Assembly (NCBI RefSeq): GCF_014522205.1
Contig: NZ_CP046884.1
Location: forward strand, 1,798,001-1,862,000
Reading direction: 5' to 3'
Source: Corynebacterium poyangense
Lineage (GTDB): Bacteria; Actinomycetota; Actinomycetes; Mycobacteriales; Mycobacteriaceae
DNA: 64,000 nt
Every line of letters starts with the position of its first letter. Within the stretch, counting starts at the first letter, position 1. Below the pieces are notes generated by a model that was not told the origin of the DNA, searched no databases, and worked only from the letters and a program-made list of their open reading frames with translations. The position numbers and the translations under genes were made by a program. This document shows positions 26,949 through 35,066 of the stretch, piece by piece.

Positions 26949-28292
26949 GTGAGTGTAAATACATCGACCCGACGCCAATTAAGGCGTGTGGTTGCTGCGT
27001 CGATGGCTGGAACCATCGTGGAATGGTATGAGTTTTTCCTTTACGCAACAGCAGCCACATTAGTTTTCAATCACTTATTCTTCCCGCCGAATGATGATCC
27101 ATACGTCGCGATTATCGCAGCTTTTACTACCTATGCAATCGGGTTCATCGCTCGACCACTGGGGGGAATTATCTTTGCCCACTACGGGGATAAGTATGGT
27201 CGAAAACATTTGCTCCAAGTAGCAATTGTGATGGTCGGTGCCACAACCTTCCTCATGGGATGCCTTCCCGGATTCGCTAGCACCGGCTACTGGGCCCCTG
27301 CCCTGCTCGTGAGTTTGCGCTTCATCCAGGGCATTGCCGTAGGAGGCGAATGGGGTGGAGCCGTACTCCTCGTAGCAGAACACGCCCCGCCTAAAGAGCG
27401 CGGCTTCTGGGCTAGCTGGCCTCAAGCAGCTCTGCCACTAGGAAATTTACTCGCAACAGTGGTACTCATGATCCTTTCCTGGCTTCTCAGCGAAGAGCAA
27501 TTCATTTCATGGGGTTGGCGAATAGGATTCTGGTTATCTGTTGTTATTGTTGCGTTGGGCTACTACATCCGCACTAAGATTTCCGACGCCCCCATCTTTG
27601 AAGAAACGAAAGAAGCCATGGAGCAGTCTGCGGATAAAATCGCTCACGGAGTCTTCGAAGTTCTTCGCCGATATCCACGCGGGGTATTAACTGCAATGGG
27701 AATGCGATTCGGTGAAAACGTCTTATATTACATGGTCGTTACCTTCTCGATTACCTACCTATCAGTTTGGGTGGGGCTCAAGGCCAGCAATATTCTAGGC
27801 CTAATCCTCATAGCTCACGCGCTCCAATTTTTTATGGTCCCCATGGTCGGAAAGCTTGCCGACGCCATCGGCCGTAAACCGGTGAGTTTCATAGGCGCTA
27901 TGTTAACCATGTGTTGGCCATTCATCGCCTTCCCCCTGTTGAATACGGGACAACGCCTGTGGGTGCTCCTAGCAATCGTCAGTGGTCTTCTTGCTCACAG
28001 CTTCATGTACTCGGCGCAACCCGCCATCATGGCCGAGGCATTTCCTACTCGAATGCGCTATTCCGGCGTATCCATGGGGTATCAAGTTACTTCTATCGTA
28101 GCCGGCTCTCTTGCTCCAATTATTGCTACTGAACTATTAAGAACAACAGATTCTTGGGTCCCAGTTGCGCTATATATCGTTTTCGCTGCAGCGATTACAT
28201 TCGTGGCAACAATCGTTCTAAAAGAGACGAAAGGAGTTCACTTAGAAGATGTTGACGCGAACGACCATCATTTCGAAGAAGCCAAAAACTGA
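26949..28292 (+). CDS. MFS metabolite:H+ symporter (MHS family)
   Basis: This 447-residue, 12-helix transporter of the MHS group (ProP/KgtP/ShiA-like) imports an organic acid or similar solute with protons. Typical sequences are GTIVEWYEFFLYATAATLVF near residue 20, ARPLGGIIFAHYGDKYGRK (loop 2-3) and IQGIAVGGEWGGAVLL in helix 4. The GTG start has AAGGAG upstream. The 3' end overlaps the convergent LysR gene by 25 bases. The shared upstream motif suggests it is co-regulated with mmsBA, so its substrate may feed that pathway. Confidence 0.85.
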   Translation: MSVNTSTRRQLRRVVAASMAGTIVEWYEFFLYATAATLVFNHLFFPPNDDPYVAIIAAFTTYAIGFIARPLGGIIFAHYGDKYGRKHLLQVAIVMVGATTFLMGCLPGFASTGYWAPALLVSLRFIQGIAVGGEWGGAVLLVAEHAPPKERGFWASWPQAALPLGNLLATVVLMILSWLLSEEQFISWGWRIGFWLSVVIVALGYYIRTKISDAPIFEETKEAMEQSADKIAHGVFEVLRRYPRGVLTAMGMRFGENVLYYMVVTFSITYLSVWVGLKASNILGLILIAHALQFFMVPMVGKLADAIGRKPVSFIGAMLTMCWPFIAFPLLNTGQRLWVLLAIVSGLLAHSFMYSAQPAIMAEAFPTRMRYSGVSMGYQVTSIVAGSLAPIIATELLRTTDSWVPVALYIVFAAAITFVATIVLKETKGVHLEDVDANDHHFEEAKN

Positions 28293-29179
28293 ATTTGCTT
28301 CTGTAACGCCCTCACACATGCACGTACGCGGGGATTTCGGGTGTTTTCCTGGCGTACAACCATCCAGTAACTTACTTGATGGCTAAACTCTTTAGTTAAC
28401 ACGCGACGTAACGGATATTGCACGGCGACATAATCAGGCAATAGTCCTATTCCAGCGTTATTTATCGTAGCCGAGACGTGACCAAAAACGCTGGTGCATT
28501 TTATACCGCGAGCCCCATGAGTTTGCACTGGTAAGGCCTGCCTGCCAGAGTCTAAATCATCGACTTGCAAGCCGGCCTCCACATAGTAATTTAAGGGATA
28601 GTTTTCGAGATCCTTTAAATTCTGTGGTTCGCCCCACGTATCAATAAAGCTTTCTGTAGCATAAAGGCATAGTTCATAATCCATAAGTTTTTGATTTATT
28701 GCTCTATTAACTTGTGGTTTCCCCACAACTATTTCGATATCCATTCCGGATCGTCGCTGACGGGCTCGCTGCGTAGCGGTGATCATTTCGATTTCTAGAT
28801 TAGGTTCATTTCTTTGTAAATCTGCTAAAGCTGGGGTAGCGATATGCACTGAAAAAGCATCAGGGGCAGCAATTCTCAACAGCCCACTTAAAATCGGGGA
28901 GCTCATCCCTACCTCAAGGCTTCCAAGTTCCCGGAGAACTTTCTCCGCCTCCTCGGCAACGACAATCGTTTTCTCCCCTAGCGCGGACAGCTCCCAACCA
29001 TTCTTATTACGTAAAAGAAGAGGCCCTCCCAGGGCTTTTTCTAATTCATTAATTCTTCGAGAAACCGTAGTGTGATTAACTCCCAAGTATTGACCTGCGG
29101 CGATATATCTCCCTAATCGCGCCACCGCTAAAAAAGTGACCAAACATTCTAAATGCGATGTGTCTATGCGACGTTTCAT
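28268..29179 (-). CDS. LysR-family regulator
   Basis: This ~303-residue activator/repressor has an N-terminal winged helix (LECLVTFLAVARLGRYIAAG, then GVNHTTVSRRINELEKALGG) and a periplasmic-binding-like effector domain. The ATG at 29179 has GAGGA nine bases upstream; starts at 29185/29188 are possible. It is divergent from mmsB and convergent with the symporter gene, and both of these carry the GCAC-N7-GTGC motif upstream. It is therefore the likely regulator of the whole cluster. Confidence 0.82.
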   Translation of the reverse strand: MKRRIDTSHLECLVTFLAVARLGRYIAAGQYLGVNHTTVSRRINELEKALGGPLLLRNKNGWELSALGEKTIVVAEEAEKVLRELGSLEVGMSSPILSGLLRIAAPDAFSVHIATPALADLQRNEPNLEIEMITATQRARQRRSGMDIEIVVGKPQVNRAINQKLMDYELCLYATESFIDTWGEPQNLKDLENYPLNYYVEAGLQVDDLDSGRQALPVQTHGARGIKCTSVFGHVSATINNAGIGLLPDYVAVQYPLRRVLTKEFSHQVSYWMVVRQENTRNPRVRACVRALQKQIQFLASSK

Positions 29180-29233
29180 ATCCATCAATCCTCAGTTACA
29201 CCTTCATGGGAATCAATAGCACCTCGGTAACGG

Positions 29234-29264
29234 TGTGCGTTGGCGCACACTATTGGTGCAAAAT
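29234..29264. promoter_or_regulatory. Putative LysR operator (copy 2) before mmsB
   Basis: TGGCGCAC-N7-GTGCAAAAT at 29241-29264 repeats the motif at 26828-26851. It overlaps a second inverted repeat, GTGTGCG-TTG-GCGCACAC (29234-29250). It lies between the divergent LysR gene and mmsB, where LysR proteins normally bind. Confidence 0.55.
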
Positions 29265-29341
29265 ACTGTCTAGACTGCAGTTTCTTCCACATATACCATG
29301 TTACCCAGATCACATTTTCAATTCTGAGGACGGAGGAAAAG

Positions 29342-30244
29342 ATGACAACAATTGCATGGATCGGCCTGGGGAACATGGGGTCTCACATGAGTTCCCACCT
29401 AGCTGCAGCAGGTCACTCGGTAATCGGATTTGACATCAATCCCGCCGCAATGGAGACGGCGAGATCTCGCGGGGTTAAGACAGCGTCGAGCGTAAGCGAA
29501 GCTGTTAGCGAAGCAGAAGTGGTATTCACCATGCTCCCTAAAGGGACACACGTTCGCAGTGTTGTGGAAGAAGTATGGGAAGCCGCAAACCCTGGTACTT
29601 TGATCATCGACAGCTCCACGATCGACCAAGCTACTTCCATTGAACTGCATCGTGAATCTTCCCAACGCGGATTCCAATTCGTTGATGCTCCGGTCAGCGG
29701 TGGTGTCAGCGGTGCCGAAAATGCGACGTTAGCAATAATGACGGGCGGTGCAGAAGAAGCCGTTGAAGCTGCTGAGCCTTATTTGCAACCGCTCTCGTCT
29801 CGACTCTTCCGAGCAGGTGGACCAGGGATGGGTCTCGCAGCAAAAATAGCCAATAACATGATGCTCATGATCAGCATGATGGCTAGTGCTGAGGGATCGC
29901 AGCTGGCAGATTCTTTGGGATTAGACCCACAAGTTTTCTGGGATATCGTCAGTGCGTCATCGGGAAATTCCTGGTCCCATCAAACCTGGTATCCGGTCCC
30001 AGGAATTGTTGATTCTGCGGCTGCTAATCGAAATTTCGAGCCGGGGTTCACTGCTTTACTTGCACTGAAAGACGTTAGTTTGGCGGTAGAGGCAGGCAAA
30101 GCAAAGAATTTAAACTTACCCGCCGCTAATTTAGCCTCAAAACAGTTAAAAGAATTGGTGGATTCTGGTCTGGCCGAAAAGGATTGTACTTTAATTGCTA
30201 AGTTCGTTAATCCTGACGGAAGCCTCAAGGGGTGGACAGAATAA
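29342..30244 (+). CDS. mmsB: 3-Hydroxyisobutyrate dehydrogenase family protein
   Basis: This 300-residue NAD(P)-dependent beta-hydroxyacid dehydrogenase shows the Rossmann motif IAWIGLGNMGSHMSSHLAAA at the N-terminus, the substrate signature DAPVSGGVSGAENATLAIM near residue 115 and the catalytic lysine in GMGLAAKIANNMM near 168. It should oxidise 3-hydroxyisobutyrate (or 3-hydroxypropionate) to the semialdehyde used by the next gene. GGAGG precedes the ATG at 29342. One base separates it from mmsA. Confidence 0.87.
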   Translation: MTTIAWIGLGNMGSHMSSHLAAAGHSVIGFDINPAAMETARSRGVKTASSVSEAVSEAEVVFTMLPKGTHVRSVVEEVWEAANPGTLIIDSSTIDQATSIELHRESSQRGFQFVDAPVSGGVSGAENATLAIMTGGAEEAVEAAEPYLQPLSSRLFRAGGPGMGLAAKIANNMMLMISMMASAEGSQLADSLGLDPQVFWDIVSASSGNSWSHQTWYPVPGIVDSAAANRNFEPGFTALLALKDVSLAVEAGKAKNLNLPAANLASKQLKELVDSGLAEKDCTLIAKFVNPDGSLKGWTE

Positions 30245-30245
30245 T

Positions 30246-31730
30246 ATGATCCAAGAAATCCAACACTTCGTTAACGGCCAAAATAAACCCTCTCATTCTG
30301 GACAGCAGCCAGTAGACAATCCCGCTACTGGAGATGTCATTGCTCAAGTTCATCTTGCGGATGCTGACTTTGTAGATGAAGCAATCAAGATAGCAAAGCA
30401 AGCTCAAAAAGAGTGGCGAAACACCGGTCTAGGGAAACGATCACAAGTCTTTTTCCGATTAGCGCATATTCTACGATCAGAAAATGACTCCCTGGCTGAA
30501 ATTATCAGTGAGGAAAATGGAAAAACTATTCCTGATGCTCATGGCGAAATAGCACGTGGACTCGAAAATGTAGAATTTTGCGCTGGTTTAGGGCATCATC
30601 TTAAGGGCGAAGCAGCCCAGCAAGTAGCGACCGGGATTGATGTTGAACAGTTGAAACAGCCGCTCGGTGTAGTAGCCTGTATCACTCCGTTCAATTTCCC
30701 GGCTATGGTTCCTCTCTGGATGACTACTGCGGCTATCGCCGCTGGCAATAGCGTGATCGTCAAGCCCTCAGAACAAGTTCCGGCATCTGTGATGTGGCTT
30801 GCTGATGCTTTTCAACGAGCAGGTTTGCCTAATGGTGTGTTTAACGTAATCAACGGCAAGAAAGACACCGTCGAGGCTCTCATTAATCACCCGGATATTA
30901 AGGCAGTATCCTTCGTGGGCTCTACTCCGGTAGCAAAGAGCATTTATAGCCAAGCCTCGGCAAAGGGAAAGCGAGTCCAAGCGTTAGGCGGCGCCAAAAA
31001 TCACATGGTGGTCATGCCTGATGCTGATCTCGATGCGGCAGCCGATGCCGCTGTTTCAGCAGGATTTGGTGCAGCTGGGCAACGCTGCATGGCAGTGTCG
31101 GTCATAGTTGCAGTAGGAGAAATCGCTGAGACAGTCACCGCAAAGATTGCTGAGCGGGCTAAAAAACTGAGGGTAGGACCGGGAAATAAAGACGGTGTTG
31201 ATCTTGGTCCCGTTATTAACAATGAAGCCAAGTCTAGAATCCTCAATTACATTGACTCAGCCGAAAAACAGGGTGGGACGATCGTTCTTGACGGACGTAA
31301 GTGTAGTTTGCCAGAACAAGGATATTTCGTTGGACCAACCTTGGTAGATAATGTAACACCTGGTATGGATGTTTATGATAATGAAATATTCGGGCCGGTG
31401 TTGTCAGTTGTGCGCGTAGAAAATTTCGACGAGGCAGTGGCGCTGATTAATTCAAGTTCCTATGCCAATGGCGTCGCTATTTTTACTCGTGATGGCAAAA
31501 CTGCACGCGAATTCCGGATGGAAATTGAGGTTGGAATGGTCGGCATTAATGTGCCTATTCCAGTACCCGTGGGAACCTTCTCCTTTGGTGGGTGGAAAGA
31601 TTCTCTCTTCGGCGATACCCATATCTACGGTGCGGAAGCTTTCCATTTTTATACTCGTCGCAAAGTAGTATCCACTCGCTGGCCAGATCCTGATGAATCA
31701 CAGATCAGTCTAGGATTCCCTACTCATTAG
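30246..31730 (+). CDS. mmsA: Methylmalonate-semialdehyde dehydrogenase (CoA-acylating)
   Basis: This 494-residue aldehyde dehydrogenase converts methylmalonate (or malonate) semialdehyde plus CoA to propionyl-CoA (or acetyl-CoA) and CO2. Family signs are QPLGVVACITPFNFPAMVPL near residue 142, the LGGAKNHMVVMPDAD segment, the catalytic cysteine in AAGQRCMAVS near 285 and the CoA-type C-terminus PVPVGTFSFGGWKDSLFGD. It follows mmsB directly. Myo-inositol iolA is a close relative, but no inositol genes are nearby. Confidence 0.88.
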   Translation: MIQEIQHFVNGQNKPSHSGQQPVDNPATGDVIAQVHLADADFVDEAIKIAKQAQKEWRNTGLGKRSQVFFRLAHILRSENDSLAEIISEENGKTIPDAHGEIARGLENVEFCAGLGHHLKGEAAQQVATGIDVEQLKQPLGVVACITPFNFPAMVPLWMTTAAIAAGNSVIVKPSEQVPASVMWLADAFQRAGLPNGVFNVINGKKDTVEALINHPDIKAVSFVGSTPVAKSIYSQASAKGKRVQALGGAKNHMVVMPDADLDAAADAAVSAGFGAAGQRCMAVSVIVAVGEIAETVTAKIAERAKKLRVGPGNKDGVDLGPVINNEAKSRILNYIDSAEKQGGTIVLDGRKCSLPEQGYFVGPTLVDNVTPGMDVYDNEIFGPVLSVVRVENFDEAVALINSSSYANGVAIFTRDGKTAREFRMEIEVGMVGINVPIPVPVGTFSFGGWKDSLFGDTHIYGAEAFHFYTRRKVVSTRWPDPDESQISLGFPTH

Positions 31731-31805
31731 CCCGGAGGTCTGCATACCTACCAATTGGTGCCTATTGTGGAATTCAGCAGAAAATTTTCACTGAAGGAGC
31801 CCACA

Positions 31806-32630
31806 ATGACCGAATCGGAAAACACTTGGCTACTCGATACCGCCGTTGATGGCCCAGCTGAGGCACCAACTATAGTGCTGGGCCACTCCCTCGGCTCCTC
31901 TTTGACCATGTGGGATGAGGTCGTTCCTCTTCTGAGCTCGGATTTTCAGGTAGTCCGCTATAACTTGCCTGGCCATGGCGGTGCTGCCGTTGCCCCCTTA
32001 GACCGGCCCTGTACCATGGCCGATATTCTTGCCGCGTTAGCGCGAACCCTGCAGCACCTTGGCGTCGTCGATTTTCACCTTGCCGGCCTGTCTTTTGGTG
32101 GCGCGACAGCATTGGCTGCCGGTATTGCCCACGCTGCAGGTGATCCCGACTACCACAACCTGAAGTCCATTTCTGTGATGAGTTCTGGGCCGGTTAACGC
32201 ACCCTTGGATCAGTGGTCACAAAAAATAGCAACGGTGCGTTCCTCCGGCACCGAGTCACTAGTCGACGCCACGTTCGAACGTTGGTTTTCTGATAACGCC
32301 GCCATCACTCATCCAGAAATGGTGAGAAAAATTCGAGAGGCTTTTCTTGAGTGCGACGACGCTGGCTATGCGCAAATCTGTGAAGTCCTTGGAAGCACCG
32401 ACCTTAGTAATGAGGTTTCCTCCATTAGTGTCCCAACATTGTTGATTTCCGCGGAGCATGATGGTGGTCTTCCGTGGGACAAAGCAGATGAATTGGCACT
32501 TAAAATTGCCGAGAATTCTACCCCGGTTCGAATCACGAAACTTGCAGGTGTCAAGCACATGAGCGCTGTTGAGCGACCGAGTGAGGTGGCCGAGGCACTT
32601 CGTGGACAGGTAACTGCAGCTATGGCATAG
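31806..32630 (+). CDS. Alpha/beta hydrolase (3-oxoadipate enol-lactonase-like)
   Basis: This 274-residue hydrolase has the nucleophile elbow GLSFGGATA near residue 97, an oxyanion region LGHSLGSSLTMWDEV and a catalytic histidine in GVKHMSAVERPSEV near the end. The overall pattern is that of PcaD-type lactonases and related esterases. GAAGGAG precedes the ATG at 31806. It is the last gene before a terminator and likely part of the mmsBA operon, where it may open an ester, lactone or thioester. The substrate is unknown. Confidence 0.75.
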   Translation: MTESENTWLLDTAVDGPAEAPTIVLGHSLGSSLTMWDEVVPLLSSDFQVVRYNLPGHGGAAVAPLDRPCTMADILAALARTLQHLGVVDFHLAGLSFGGATALAAGIAHAAGDPDYHNLKSISVMSSGPVNAPLDQWSQKIATVRSSGTESLVDATFERWFSDNAAITHPEMVRKIREAFLECDDAGYAQICEVLGSTDLSNEVSSISVPTLLISAEHDGGLPWDKADELALKIAENSTPVRITKLAGVKHMSAVERPSEVAEALRGQVTAAMA

Positions 32631-32643
32631 CGCCTCTACTAAG

Positions 32644-32685
32644 GATGATCGTTTCAGTGGTCTACGCTAGAACGGTCATCTTTTA
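32644..32685 (+). terminator. Rho-independent terminator after the mmsBA-hydrolase operon
   Basis: A 10-bp stem pairs GATGATCGTT (32644-32653) with AACGGTCATC (32671-32680), including one G-T pair, and is followed by TTTT. It lies just after the hydrolase stop. Confidence 0.7.
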
Positions 32686-32725
32686 TACCCAAACGGCATA
32701 GTGAGGAAGTCTAAGAAGTATTGGA

Positions 32726-32750
32726 ACCCTAGATCCTTAACGCTTAGGGT
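32726..32750 (+). promoter_or_regulatory. Inverted repeat enclosing the ribosome site of the second symporter
   Basis: ACCCTA (32726-32731) pairs with TAGGGT (32745-32750). The right arm contains AGGG, the likely ribosome-binding site six bases before the ATG at 32757. It could be a protein operator or a hairpin hiding the ribosome site. Confidence 0.3.
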
Positions 32751-32756
32751 CAAAGA

Positions 32757-34091
32757 ATGAGTTCCACATCACAATTATCCTCTTCGCCACCTTCCGCTGA
32801 GAAGACAAAACAACAGCGTAAAGCAACTTTGGGTGCTTTTGTAGGAACCTCAATAGAGTGGTATGACTTCTATATTTTCGGAACAGCCGCTGCCCTAGTT
32901 TTTGGAAAACTGTTTTATCCAGACTTAGCAGCCGGCGCAGGCCTTATTGCTTCCTTCGCCACTTTCTGGGTGGGATTCATTGCCCGACCAATCGGAGGAT
33001 TGATTTTCTCCCATTTTGGTGACCGCTTTGGCCGCAAGAACACACTGGTAGTCACATTGCTACTCATGGGCGCGGGAACCTTCGCTATTGGCTGTCTGCC
33101 CACTTATAGCAGTATCGGCATCGCCGCACCCATTTTGCTCTTACTCCTCCGAGCAATCCAAGGCATCGCAGTAGGAGGAGAATGGGGCGGCGCAGTAGTC
33201 TTAGCCACCGAGGGCTCAGAACACTCAAAGCGCGGTATGGCAGGTGCATGGGTCCAACAAGGCGCACCCATGGGTTCCATTGCCGCAACAGCAATGTTTC
33301 TCCTCGTAGGTTTTCTTCCCGATCATCAATTTCTCAACTGGGGCTGGAGAATACCCTTCTTATTCTCAGCAGTGATGGTGTTTGTGGCCTTCTACATCCG
33401 CAGACAAGTTGAAGAAACTCCCGAATTCCAGGAAGTACAAAAACAAAACAAAGTGTCGGCTTTGCCTTTAAAGGTAGTGCTAAAGAATCATTGGAAAGCG
33501 GTGCTAGCTGCTCTCTTTGCCCCGATTATGGGCATCGGTATGGCTTTTTTCTTCAACACGTTCTTGCTTTCCTGGACTACCGGATCACTTGGCATGAACC
33601 GCCAATCCATCCTCAATCTGCTACTAGTTGCCAGTATTGTGCAATTCCTGTGGCAGCCAGTAGCAGCCAGAATTGCCGAGCGCTATTCAATAAAGATGGT
33701 CATGATCAGTGCGCTCTGCGCCACTATTCTCTTAGCACCTTTACTGTTCTGGGCGCTTCAGTCCGGCAACTTCTTAGCATTGTGTATCGCCACGCTCATT
33801 AATTACGTCACCGGCACCGCTTATTATGCTCTTCTACCCGCAGCTCTGGCCGCCGCGTTCCCGCCAGAGGTCAGATACACCGGAATTTCCACTGGCTACC
33901 AGCTTTCCGCCATGATTTTCTCTGGTTCTATTCCCATGATGGGCCAGTGGATTCTCCGCATAACTGAGGAAAATGCGTGGATGGTCATGGTGTATTACAT
34001 CATTTTGCTAGCCATGAGTATCGCCGGTGTGGTTGCGCTTCTCCGTCAAGCTCATCAGGTGCGGGTAGTTCACCAAGCTGATCCCAACTAA
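32757..34091 (+). CDS. MFS metabolite:H+ symporter (MHS family), second copy
   Basis: This 444-residue transporter with 12 helices is related to the one at 26949 but clearly different in sequence. Signs are GTSIEWYDFYIFGTAAALVF near residue 30, ARPIGGLIFSHFGDRFGRK and IQGIAVGGEWGGAVVLA. It imports an unknown organic acid or similar solute. It lacks the GCAC-N7-GTGC motif upstream, so it may be controlled by the LysR gene that follows it. Confidence 0.85.
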   Translation: MSSTSQLSSSPPSAEKTKQQRKATLGAFVGTSIEWYDFYIFGTAAALVFGKLFYPDLAAGAGLIASFATFWVGFIARPIGGLIFSHFGDRFGRKNTLVVTLLLMGAGTFAIGCLPTYSSIGIAAPILLLLLRAIQGIAVGGEWGGAVVLATEGSEHSKRGMAGAWVQQGAPMGSIAATAMFLLVGFLPDHQFLNWGWRIPFLFSAVMVFVAFYIRRQVEETPEFQEVQKQNKVSALPLKVVLKNHWKAVLAALFAPIMGIGMAFFFNTFLLSWTTGSLGMNRQSILNLLLVASIVQFLWQPVAARIAERYSIKMVMISALCATILLAPLLFWALQSGNFLALCIATLINYVTGTAYYALLPAALAAAFPPEVRYTGISTGYQLSAMIFSGSIPMMGQWILRITEENAWMVMVYYIILLAMSIAGVVALLRQAHQVRVVHQADPN

Positions 34092-34128
34092 TCCTTGTTC
34101 TTGAGCGTGGATAGAGAAGAATATCCCT

Positions 34129-34995
34129 ATGAACCTTCTACGAATTAGTTATTTCCTGGCCGTGGTTGACCAGGGAACGGTGACGGCTGCGGCTCAAGCC
34201 CTCCATATTGCTCAACCTGCGTTGTCTCGGCAGATTAAAACGCTGGAGCGAGAACTAAAACTGACGCTTTTTGAATCCACCGGCAACCGCCTAAAACTCA
34301 CCGAGCAAGGCGAGGGATTTGTCAGTATCGCCCGACATTTTATGCATCAGAAGCAGGCTGCCGAAAAAGCTATTGCGAGTTTAAGGGCCGGGAAGATTCC
34401 GTGTATTCACGTCGCTGCTACTCAGGTGACAATCCGAGGTCTACTGAGTCCTTTTATTGCGAAAACACATCCTGATGATCCAGTCATTATCCCCAAGGCA
34501 ACGAATCATTTTGCTATTGAGGATGCACTACACGCTGGGTCTGATTTAGGAATACTGCCCACCGTCCCCTCTCCCCATGTGGCTAGTTATCCGCTAGGTG
34601 ACGCCCCAATTTATGCTGTCGTGCCGGAAGATCATCCCTGGGCTGAGTACGACGCTGTCTCTATCAAGCAACTGGCGAAGTCAACGCTCATCGTTTCTTC
34701 TCGTCGAGCAGTTAGCAGAATCATCATGGACAATGCCTTGAGCGAAGCTCTTATTCAGCCCGCCAGGCTGATCGAATGCGATGAAGATTCAGCAATCATT
34801 GCCCTGGCATCTGCCGGGCATGGAATAGGTATTACTTCACTGGGGACTATCCCCGCTGGAGCGGTCGCTCTTCCTATTCACCACGCTGGAACCCTGAAAA
34901 TAACCTTGCACGCGGTATGGTCCCCTCACCATTTCGCCCAACAAGCTCTACGAGATCTCAGCAAAGACCTCGCTGACTATAACAATGCGGCATAA
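34129..34995 (+). CDS. LysR-family regulator
   Basis: This 288-residue regulator has the classic N-terminal helix-turn-helix (FLAVVDQGTVTAAAQALHIA, then QPALSRQIKTLERELK) and an effector domain. It lies in the same direction between the second symporter and the amidohydrolase operon, unlike the usual divergent layout. It is the obvious candidate regulator for these genes; the effector is unknown. Confidence 0.85.
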   Translation: MNLLRISYFLAVVDQGTVTAAAQALHIAQPALSRQIKTLERELKLTLFESTGNRLKLTEQGEGFVSIARHFMHQKQAAEKAIASLRAGKIPCIHVAATQVTIRGLLSPFIAKTHPDDPVIIPKATNHFAIEDALHAGSDLGILPTVPSPHVASYPLGDAPIYAVVPEDHPWAEYDAVSIKQLAKSTLIVSSRRAVSRIIMDNALSEALIQPARLIECDEDSAIIALASAGHGIGITSLGTIPAGAVALPIHHAGTLKITLHAVWSPHHFAQQALRDLSKDLADYNNAA

Positions 34996-35066
34996 GGAAC
35001 CCGCGATTTTGGTATTGGCAATTGCCTTCATCAACCGACAGACTAAAGCATTAAGGAGGTTAGGTT

